Assembly: GCF_024323335.1 (NCBI RefSeq)
Contig: NC_066579.1
Location: forward strand, 127,804,854 to 127,868,853
Source of the DNA: Lathyrus oleraceus
Taxonomy: Eukaryota; Streptophyta; Magnoliopsida; Fabales; Fabaceae
DNA length: 64,000 nucleotides
Reading direction: 5' to 3'
The notes under the pieces are model-generated. The model was not told the DNA's origin, made no database searches, and saw nothing but the letters and a program-made list of their open reading frames with translations. Made by a program: the position numbers and the translations under genes. Of this stretch, positions 53,406 to 62,400 are shown one piece after another (positions within the stretch are counted from its first letter, which is position 1; each line of letters opens with the position of its first letter).

Positions 53406-55477
53406 TCTGATCTATGGATGACTGTAGGAACATCTACAGCGACCCAATTGTGGCAGACACCACCAGGAATAACGAAATTGCTCAAATCTTCTGCATCTTC
53501 TTCCAAGATAGCAGCAGTCTCTTCCTCTTCCGGTTGATCATCATGGATGAATCCCCCACTCGTGAATAAACCTTGCTCATTATATGCCCCAGAACAATAG
53601 CCAATGCCAGCCCGGGATTTGTTATCTTCCAGCTCAATCACCTTCCCTAAACCTGCGACTGCACCACATTCAATGGCCAGCTTTGCATCACGGTAGGAAG
53701 CGAATGAAGGAGACTTCTTCTCAATCGGTTCATCAATAGATAAAGCTTGGAACGGAGTTCCAACTTCATCTTCTGCATCAATATATGAGAAAGAGGACAA
53801 GTGGCTAACCAGGAGAGCCTTTTCTCCCCCTACCACAACCAGTTTTTTATTCTTCACAAATTTCAGCTTCTGGTGTAGGGTGGATGTCACGGCGCCAGCC
53901 TCGTGAATCCATGGTCTGCCTAAGAGACAGCTATAAGATGGATGGATATCCATTACCTGGAAGGTAACCTGGAAATCACTTGGGCCTATCTTGATAGGGA
54001 GATCAACTTCCCCAATTACAGTTTTGCGCGACCCATCGAATGCCTTCACAACAACACCACTCTGCCTCATAGGAGGACCTTGATATGACAATCGAGAGAG
54101 TGTGGATTTAGGCAACACATTAAGAGATGACCCAGTGTCCACTAACACGTTGGACATAGCATCTGATTTGCAATTTAGAGATATGTGTAAAGCCATGTTG
54201 TGGTCTCTTCCCTCCTCGGGGAGATCAGCGTCACTAAAACTCAAAGTGTTGCAAGCAGTGATGTTTGCAACGATACTGTCAAATTGCTCAATAGTGACGT
54301 CGTGATCAACATACGCCAAATCCAAGACTTTCTGCAGAGCCTCCCTATGGGGGTCTGAATGCAACAGCAAGGATAGTATGGAGATTTTGGAAGGCGTTTG
54401 TAGAAGCTGGTCTACAACGTTATACTCGCTCTTCTTGATGAGCCTCAGCATCTCATCAGACTCTTCATTCATAATGCCACTCGGGCCAACTGAAGAAGTA
54501 GGAGTTTTTTGTATGGAGGAGGGTCTGGCAACATCAAGTGCCGGATTCTGAATGTTAACAGCGGTCCCAACCGGACGCTCAGTAGTATCAGAAGTAACAG
54601 AAGCCTTAACAGGCGCAGAGAATACACGACCACTCCGGGTCAAGCCGCTTACATCGGCAATGTTAGTCACAGTAGTTGAAGGCAGAGGCACTTCGACACC
54701 ATCTTGCACAGCAACAGGGTTGTATCTGAACGGTACAGCTTTGTCAGATGAATAAGGCACGGGGCCTGCCGGTTTGATCACCAAGGAAGGAGAAGTTTTC
54801 GGTTTGCTGCTATCATAACGAATAACAACAGGCTCGGGTAATTTGAACACGGGGGATATAACATTCACCTCCGGTTCATCCTCGTCGACATTGCGATTCT
54901 GCAGAATCTCAATGGTTCCTTTGTCTAATAACTCTTGCAATTCTCTGCGGACCTGGTTGCAACCCAAGCGGTTCACCGAGCAGATGCGGCATTTGTCGTG
55001 GTCATGCTCCATGTGGCTGTATTGACACAGCAGCCGGTGTAATTCTACCAACGACTGTCGAATATGACTTACATATTTGACCTTATATTTGCCAGGGCAT
55101 CCCTGGACCATATTCACAGATTTCCCATGCGAAGGCAATGGGTTCTTGGTGACGTTTGGGCCCGAATCCTCAAAGCTCAAAATCCCACATCTCATAAGGT
55201 CTTGAACCTTAGTCTTGAGTGGATAACAATTTTCAATGTTATGGCCCGGAGCTCCTGAATGATATACACAATGCTGATCTGGTTTATACCACCACTGTGG
55301 GTTTGCAGGAATAGCAGGAGGATCCCTGGGAGTTACCAATTTTCTTTCCAATAAGGAAGGATAAAGCTCTGCGTATGACATTGGAATCGGATCGAAGCTG
55401 ATCTTTTTCCGGTCATAACTCAAATTAGCCTGATTGGTCGTACTTCCACGAGGCTGGTAGGCCTGTTGCTGTGGGCG
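53402..55477 (-). CDS. Ogre gag tail and aspartic protease
   Basis: About 690 codons in the same frame as gag, after two TAG stops (55514 and 55478). It begins in a Gln-rich stretch, then has PQWWYKPDQHCVYHSGAPGH with a knuckle-like C/H/C set (about 55290-55220). A long Pro/Ser/Thr-rich linker follows, and then the protease with VLVDTGSSLNVLP (catalytic Asp codon at 54137-54139) and the later hydrophobic motif SCLLGRPWI. After the protease comes an acidic region to the stop at 53402. The core DTGS signature is intact, so the enzyme could cleave gag if the stops were read through. It lies between gag and the putative intron, as in complete Ogre copies. Confidence 0.88.
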   Translation of the reverse strand, partial: RPQQQAYQPRGSTTNQANLSYDRKKISFDPIPMSYAELYPSLLERKLVTPRDPPAIPANPQWWYKPDQHCVYHSGAPGHNIENCYPLKTKVQDLMRCGILSFEDSGPNVTKNPLPSHGKSVNMVQGCPGKYKVKYVSHIRQSLVELHRLLCQYSHMEHDHDKCRICSVNRLGCNQVRRELQELLDKGTIEILQNRNVDEDEPEVNVISPVFKLPEPVVIRYDSSKPKTSPSLVIKPAGPVPYSSDKAVPFRYNPVAVQDGVEVPLPSTTVTNIADVSGLTRSGRVFSAPVKASVTSDTTERPVGTAVNIQNPALDVARPSSIQKTPTSSVGPSGIMNEESDEMLRLIKKSEYNVVDQLLQTPSKISILSLLLHSDPHREALQKVLDLAYVDHDVTIEQFDSIVANITACNTLSFSDADLPEEGRDHNMALHISLNCKSDAMSNVLVDTGSSLNVLPKSTLSRLSYQGPPMRQSGVVVKAFDGSRKTVIGEVDLPIKIGPSDFQVTFQVMDIHPSYSCLLGRPWIHEAGAVTSTLHQKLKFVKNKKLVVVGGEKALLVSHLSSFSYIDAEDEVGTPFQALSIDEPIEKKSPSFASYRDAKLAIECGAVAGLGKVIELEDNKSRAGIGYCSGAYNEQGLFTSGGFIHDDQPEEEETAAILEEDAEDLSNFVIPGGVCHNWVAVDVPTVIHRSE

Positions 55478-55513
55478 CTATAGCTGATACTGAGGTTGCT
55501 GATACTGCTGATG

Positions 55514-56695
55514 CTAAACATTGTCTTTGAAGACAGGCGCAATATGGGCCACCTGATGCTGATGACCGGCACGACGTGCTGGTTTCCTCTGAACGGGAGG
55601 TTTCCTCGATTTATGGGACTGCACAGCATGTGCTTCCCCATCTTTCTTCTTAGCAAATGAGCCATACCTCTTGCTAGAAGAGCCTTCATCTTTCGCCAAA
55701 CGTCCCTCGCGGACACCCTCTTCGAGTCTCATCCCCATATTCACCATTTCGGTGAAGTCAGAGGGAGCACTAGCTACCATTCGCTCATAATAGAATGAAC
55801 TAAGAGTCTTTAGGAAAATCTTAGTCATTTCTTTCTCCTCAAGCGGCAGAGTAATCTGAGCTGCAAGCTCTCGCCACCTCTGGGCGTACTCTTTAAAAGT
55901 TTCTTTATCCTTCTGCGACATAGACCTGAGTTGATCTCTGTCAGGCGCCATATCGACGTTATATTTGTACTGTTTGACGAAAGCTTCGCCAAGGTCGTTG
56001 AAGGATCTGATGTTGGCACTGTCTAGACTCATGTACCAACGAAGCGCAGCGCCAGATAGGCTGTCCTGGAAGTAGTGGATCAATAGCTGATCGTTGTCGG
56101 TCTGTGTAGACATCTTCCTGGCGTACATAACCAGGTGAGCAAGAGGGCAGGTATTCCCTTTGTATTTTTCAAAGTCAGGTACTTTAAATTTGATCGGTAT
56201 TTTCACACCGGGAACCAGGCAGAGCTCGGCAACAGACTTGCCGAATAGGTCTTTACCTCTGAGGGTCTTCAATTCCTTCCTCAGCTCAAGGAATTGGTCG
56301 TTCATAGCTTCCATTTTTTCATTGACATCCGGGCCCTCAGACGGCTCGGAATGATAGATGATATCATCTGCCCTTGGCAAGGTATGCACAACAGGAGAAG
56401 CAGCAGTAATGACCGGGCTAGATGCCGGCATGTGAGCAAAAGTTGGAGCTGGGATGTCAGGCATGAAACCTGAAGGCATACCCCACGGGAACCCGACTGG
56501 CATGGCATTGGGCATATAAGGAACACTGGCAGCAGGCACAGCTGAAGTAGCAACCTCTGAAATAACGGTCCTCTGAACAGGAGTCGCAGGCGGTTGAGCA
56601 GGTTGATTCTGAGCAGCAAGGAGTTGCTCCATCAAAGCGCCAAGTCTGGCGACCTCTTCTTTCAATTCACGGTTCTCTTGCTCTAGCTGATCCAT
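55514..56695 (-). CDS. Ogre gag
   Basis: Start chosen at MDQLEQENRELKEEVARLG (56695); an in-frame Met at 56809 would add 38 unlikely residues. N-terminal coiled coil (about 1-35), then a Pro/Ala-rich low-complexity region. The retrotransposon gag domain (about 170-330) includes FKVPDFEKYKG, HYFQDSLSGAALRWY and DLGEAFVKQYKYN, and a basic C terminus follows (KPPVQRKPARRAGHQHQ). 393 codons to TAG at 55514. The frame continues past this stop into the protease segment, so gag and protease were once, or still are by readthrough, one product. Gag would form the particle that packages element RNA; this copy keeps it open. Confidence 0.92.
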   Translation of the reverse strand: MDQLEQENRELKEEVARLGALMEQLLAAQNQPAQPPATPVQRTVISEVATSAVPAASVPYMPNAMPVGFPWGMPSGFMPDIPAPTFAHMPASSPVITAASPVVHTLPRADDIIYHSEPSEGPDVNEKMEAMNDQFLELRKELKTLRGKDLFGKSVAELCLVPGVKIPIKFKVPDFEKYKGNTCPLAHLVMYARKMSTQTDNDQLLIHYFQDSLSGAALRWYMSLDSANIRSFNDLGEAFVKQYKYNVDMAPDRDQLRSMSQKDKETFKEYAQRWRELAAQITLPLEEKEMTKIFLKTLSSFYYERMVASAPSDFTEMVNMGMRLEEGVREGRLAKDEGSSSKRYGSFAKKKDGEAHAVQSHKSRKPPVQRKPARRAGHQHQVAHIAPVFKDNV

Positions 56696-56995
56696 TACCC
56701 TTGCGGAATTTGCTCTGGTATAGTACCGGTGAGTCAGCTTGTCTTCAAAATAAATGAAGAACACAGAATCAGCACAAGAAGACCAGAAACAAGGTACCTG
56801 CTTATGCAAAATGATGCATGAAATGCTTGTGCAGATGCTTTTATTTATTTCAAGGAACCCTTAGGGTGTTATTTGCAAAAATTTGAATTTTTAAGCATTT
56901 AACTTCATTATGGAAAATATCTCATTCAATATATTCGAGACAAAGAAGTACATCATTTTTTATTCGTATTACAAAGAGAAAAGGAAAATAACATC

Positions 56996-58444
56996 CTATG
57001 GATCCCTATTAGCTCGGGATGCTGGAAGACGAGAAGTGCACAGCTTCTTAATCTCTCTCTCATAGGCAGCTTCCATATCTGCTTTCGCCTTAGCCAACTG
57101 ATCATACTTCCTCTTCCAGAACTTGGAAGACTGAGGAAGCAAAGAAGTCCAAGTATCATTGGGATCGTCGATCACCCGATGCTCGAGAAATTCAATTAGA
57201 GCGTCCTTCTCCTTAAGCTGCTGCAGTAGCTCTTCTCTTTCACGGATCCAAGCACGTGAAAGGTCTTCTTCTCTCAACTCCTCTACACGTTGGGTAGGGA
57301 GGGTTGAAGGCCCAGCCATATCCAACGGTGTAGGCTTCGGATGGTCGTACGGCATCAAGTAAGTGGCAGCTCTCTGTCTGACCCAAGAGGTGTAGGGCTC
57401 CAAAGCAATGCAATTCTTCGGACCCAGTTCATTCCTACTCTTCTTGCAAATCTTGCGCCAAGCGCGGACGAATCTGGCTTTCAGGCCTTGGGGATCTTTA
57501 CCCTCCTGAAAGAATACACCTTCTAACAGAATGTTATGGGGTTTATCCTTTAGGGGGAACCCAAGCTGACGACGTGCAAGTATAGGGTTGTAGCTGATCC
57601 CACCACATGTACCAAGAAGAGGCACATTCGGGAATTCACCACAATAATCAATAATCTGAACGGTATCATACACGCGATCATACCAAGAGATATCATCATT
57701 GGTGAGAGACATAAGTCTCTGAGACCACCGTAGACAACTCTTGTTCTCTTTGAAGGCAAGAGTCTGCGGCAAGTGCGAAATAAACCACTTGTACAGCAAA
57801 GGTAGACAACAGACGATAACTCCACCACCCTTCATATTCCTCAGGTGCAGAGAGATATAGGCATCACCCAACAAAGTCGGAACAGGATTAAGAACTGAGA
57901 AGGTCCTAATAGCATTCATGTCCACGAACTTGTCGAAGTTAGGAAATAAAACCAACCCATAGATGAGTAATACAAACAGAGCCTCAAAGGCATCCTCACT
58001 CCTGGCTTCTCCATAGAAGGTAGCTTGAGCGACAAGGAACTCGGAAGAAAAACCCTGAATTCCACCCTTGGTAACCAGATTAGCTTTGATCAGATCTTCA
58101 TCTATACGCAATAGACTAGCAATCTCTCGAGCAGATGGAATACTCTCTAAGCCACTGAACGGCACCTGATCCAGAATAGGGATCCCAATGATATGAGAGT
58201 ACTCTTCCAAAGTAGGCAACAATTGGAAGTCCGGGAACGAGAAGCAGTGATACAGAGGATCGTAAAACTGAGCTAGAGTACTCATCAATCCCTCATCCAC
58301 CTGAGTAGTCAGCAGAGGTAGAAGCTTCCCATAGCGAGCTTTGAAACCCAAGGGATCTAATACATACGATGTCAAATTCCTTAACTCTTTCACATCAGGC
58401 TGTCGGAAACTGTACTTCTTTGTATGCCTTTTTGGTCTTTCCAT
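56996..58444 (-). CDS. Ogre ORF1 protein (upstream of gag, function unknown)
   Basis: 482 codons from MERPKRHTKKYSFRQPDVKE. Upstream Mets at 58552 and later are in leader sequence and rejected because the conserved text begins at 58444. It is a globular, mostly helical protein (LRNLTSYVLDP, LPTLEEYSHIIGIPI, FEALFVLLIYGLVLFPN, LPLLYKWFISHLP, WYDRVYDTVQIIDYCGEFPNV, then GCCGGISYNP-like LLGTCGGISYNP). The C terminus is a coiled coil (EELREEDLSRAWIREREELL). This layout is that of the extra ORF1 typical of Ogre/Tat elements, loosely related to plant mobile domain proteins. Its role in the life cycle is not known. It is fully open here although pol is gone. It is followed by gag after about 300 bp. 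Confidence 0.88.
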   Translation of the reverse strand: MERPKRHTKKYSFRQPDVKELRNLTSYVLDPLGFKARYGKLLPLLTTQVDEGLMSTLAQFYDPLYHCFSFPDFQLLPTLEEYSHIIGIPILDQVPFSGLESIPSAREIASLLRIDEDLIKANLVTKGGIQGFSSEFLVAQATFYGEARSEDAFEALFVLLIYGLVLFPNFDKFVDMNAIRTFSVLNPVPTLLGDAYISLHLRNMKGGGVIVCCLPLLYKWFISHLPQTLAFKENKSCLRWSQRLMSLTNDDISWYDRVYDTVQIIDYCGEFPNVPLLGTCGGISYNPILARRQLGFPLKDKPHNILLEGVFFQEGKDPQGLKARFVRAWRKICKKSRNELGPKNCIALEPYTSWVRQRAATYLMPYDHPKPTPLDMAGPSTLPTQRVEELREEDLSRAWIREREELLQQLKEKDALIEFLEHRVIDDPNDTWTSLLPQSSKFWKRKYDQLAKAKADMEAAYEREIKKLCTSRLPASRANRDP

Positions 58445-59442
58445 GTCTGAAAATTTTGCAAATAAACCCTTTAGGTACCTTGATTTTTTTTTTTTTGATG
58501 ACATGAGGTGTAGATGAATGCATGAATGCATGAATGCAACAATCACACTCAAGGATCAAGCAAAGCACACCAAACAAAGGTCGTGGGAAAGCTCATTGTA
58601 TCCCTAATATCAATCATCCATTTTGGTAGATTTAGGTTTTCACCTTATCGACACCCAAGTTCCATTGATATTAACGGTACATGAACCGGTTCTAACATCC
58701 TTAATATCAATCATCCATTTTGGTAGATTTAGGTTTTACACCTTATCAATACCCAAGTTCCATTGATATTAACGATGTTTGAACGACTCAACCACGAATC
58801 ACGGGTTTGCTGAGAGTCACGAGCATGGAGTCTTGGTTAAGAACCACCCAAAGGGAGTGTACTAGGGTTTAAACCTGCCAGACATGTTCTACCAGAGGTT
58901 CCCATAATCATCGTCCCATCTCTCGGATATTATCGGAGGAACGAATACTCGTATTCCAAAAATATTCTCAAGAGAGACTCTTATGAGTGTAGTATCGCGT
59001 GACAATCGCATCAGAACTTACATCTGAACGACCTCCGCACTACGTCCTAAAAATAGGCCAAGATGGGTTTGGTAAACTACGGTCCTCGGCTTCTAAGGCA
59101 CATGATTGAACGAATAATGCCTAACCACAAATGACTTGTGTGACATTATTAATCCAACATGACCTCCACCAAGTGAATGGACTCGCAAGTCAACTGGCTA
59201 AGGAATACTCCACACCAGTCGACAAGACTACGCCATTCTCCTATCCTAGAGTGCACTCGAGTTCGGGTATAGAACTCATCTCACAGAGATCACCAAAGCA
59301 AACAGCAATTGTATATCAAGCAATTCAAACATTACAATCAATACAGTTATCCCAAATTGTACAAAAATATGTCAAATAACACATAAACAAATGTCATACA
59401 ACAAGGGTGAAAAGTAGGCAATACCACCAAGGATTTGGCTTT
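58445..59442 (-). other. Ogre 5' leader between primer site and ORF1
   Basis: About 1 kb, no gene. Contains a 97-bp tandem duplication (58605-58800) whose units have inverted ends, and a GCATGAATGCATGAATGCAT run near 58515. The open frame at 59131-59379 on the other strand is not supported. Confidence 0.65.
58605..58800. repeat. Two 97-bp tandem units with self-complementary ends in the Ogre leader
   Basis: TAATATCAATCATCCATTTT starts at 58605 and 58702. Each unit ends with CCATTGATATTAACG, so TTAATATCAAT and ATTGATATTAA can pair and form one stem-loop per unit. Confidence 0.8.
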
Positions 59443-59459
59443 CCCCAGCAGAGTCGCCA
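59443..59459 (-). other. Primer-binding site of the Ogre (tRNA-Arg type)
   Basis: TGGCGACTCTGCTGGGG in minus sense, six bases from the LTR end. Ogre and relatives prime from tRNA-Arg; this has the expected form. Confidence 0.85.
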
Positions 59460-59465
59460 CTTTTC

Positions 59466-62400
59466 TGTAGCGGTGTATTCGTCGCTATATGATCTATTGA
59501 TTAAATCATAAGCAAAGTATACAAAGATTTCGAGTCGCCACCGCACTTTTATTTATCCAAAGGACTGGCTAAAAAGCGAACAAAAGCCTAAGAAGTTTTA
59601 CTCGTAGAAAACTAATAAAAAGATCAGAGATCGGGGTAAGGGGTAAATTACGTAATGGGAAGGTGTTAGGCACCCAATACGTCCTAGGTACTCCTAGGGA
59701 GCCCTTTTCACACTTGTTGTACAAAATTATTATTTGTTATGACATAAGTAATGTGCAAACATGATTGGGATGATGAGAAAAGAATGTACATGTTAATTAT
59801 TTTTGTGTTCGAACGGATGAACCCGTTGCCTACGTACCTTCCATCAAAGGTAAGGATCAAAACGCCGTAGTTCGGCTAAAAATTTCTAAAAGTTAGTGGA
59901 TTCAATTTTAAAACAAGAGCACTAAGGTTCTACGTTATCCACGGGAGAAAACTCAACCTTATGAAACAACAAGTCCACCATGTGAGAAAAGCTTCCACTC
60001 GCTAGTGAGGGGTTAACCCTATAATAAGCGAGGAAGACTTACAATTCAATCAACTAAGGACAAATAGGTGAGGTTAACATCAACCAACTAGGATAAATCA
60101 AACCTAAGGCTAATGTATGAAAACTTAACAAGCATGGACAAAGCCACAAAACAATTGAGTGAGTTGGATTAATGGATTATGATTATTCACAAAAGGATGG
60201 TCAAAGTATGATTAGATTGATTCAAAGAAGTGTTATGAAAAGAAGTTTGAAAAGTCATGGACTTAGGGTCCAAGTTTCTAATTTGAAAGGAGTTAGAATG
60301 TTTGCACAACATGCATTTACAAGTTTAAAAAGTCAACAAGTGAAAAGGGTTTTGAAATAAAAAGGGTGTGGATGAAGTGTAAAACTTCCTAGAAGTTCAC
60401 CTCTTGAAATCATATAGGGGATGATTCAAGTGTGTCCTTAGGAGTGTGGCAACAAAGCAAGTAAACAAAATAGAAGCAAGGTGACACCGGATGCCATCAA
60501 TGGTCTTATACCAATCTCACAAAAGCGGATGTCGGATACCAATAACTGGGTTTATACCAACCTCCTAAAATAAAAACAATGATACCAGATGCCATCAATG
60601 GTCTTATACCAATCTCACAAAAGCAAAAAAAGCGGATGTCGGATACCAATAACTGGGTTTACACCAACATCCTAAAGTAAAACAAAACTTGGAAGTCGGA
60701 TGCCAATCTATCTGGACTTAAACCAACCTCCAAAGTATGGTCATAGGAATACAAATGCCACATCATAGGGACTTACAATTGCATCCTCTCATACAACAAA
60801 CAAGAGCAAAGAAGATATGAGTGACCAATGAGGTCTTACACTCTATCCTTCCATATCACGGGAACAAAAGCCAATCAACATGGTCTTACAATTGTCCTCA
60901 ATGGGCAAACAACAAACCACAAGGGTATACAATAATGATCATACAAGAATTAACAATCCATGATGATGAATGCACAATGGCAAGTAAGCATGTACAAATG
61001 CAACAATCAATTAAGCAAACAAAGTCATCTATCACCCACTATAACCAAACAAGGAGGCTCAATCAAAGGGTTTGACTAAGAAGTCCACTGGAATAGGTGA
61101 ATGGCGCTCTTAACCTTGCCATTGAGGGGCTAAGGTGAAGCAGATGAAAGGATATGAGGGGTGTGCCTCATCACTCTTATCCCTGGTCAGGGAGAGCATT
61201 GAATATCAGAAGGTGTGGGAGTTCAGAAAGATGGAACTCTCTCCACAAATTAGACTTGATAGATCTTGGGTTAGGATCTCAATGCTACAACCATGTAATG
61301 GGAGCAAGGAGAAGACTCACAGAATAGTGGGAGATAGGCTACATATCTCTTATATCCACCAATTGCCTCATATGAGGACTTTTCCTACTTGGGACAAACA
61401 TAAACAATCACAATCATTGCCTCATAAGGAGGACTTCAGACAGTTGCCTGGCTAAATAACAAGCCAGGTCTTCCAGACTACATGGAGACAAGAGAGTCTA
61501 CCTCAATGCAAATTGCTATTAAGCAAAGCAAAGCAAGTTCTTAAGAGAACTGAGCAACTAAAGGGTACCTGAAATCAATCAAATATAATCAGCATCCCGA
61601 CATAAACAAAACAACAACATAAGAATCAACAACAATGTACAATCAAACAATAATGTGCATAGCACAAAGCTCAAGTGAACCAAGCACCCTACAACACAAA
61701 CAAGTTAGTTCACAATATTCAAATGAAACAATTCAACTTGCATTAATTCCTTTTAAGCACTTTGCTTCTTAACCTGAAAAGTCAAAGTCAAACTCAAACA
61801 TGAGTAATAAGACCACTAGGACAAGCCTAGGGTCCAAAAGAGGGAAAAATCTTAAAACAGCAAGTGAATCATGATCTAAGTCAAGATAATTCAAATAAGA
61901 AGAGATCCCAATTGGTCTCACATCCAAACTAGGCACTAATTTCATTTTATGCACAAATTAAGACAAAGTGAGCAAAGTTGAATCACATATGAACAACCAA
62001 AATGATTACATCCAAAAAAATATCAAAACAGCACAATAAATTCCACAAAAATTCTATTCTAAACAGAACATATTCAATGAGCTACATATCAATTTTCATG
62101 CCATTTGGATAAAAGGAACTATGGGAATTAAATCAACATGTCAAGGCATGCAAAAACACAACCAAATTGGGTCACCAAATGAGTATCAACTTCAATCAAT
62201 GGTAAAACAGTGACATCACATTAGAAATGAGTGGGACCAAAGCCAAATTAAAGCTATACATGTTAGGAAGCACTCTACCAAATTTCATATTCATGGGATA
62301 AGGGATGAGCATTTAGCAATACATGTAAATTTGCTACTCAAGAAACAATCCAAAATTGCTAAACAGCAATCAAAAATCCAAATCAATTAGAAAATGGATC

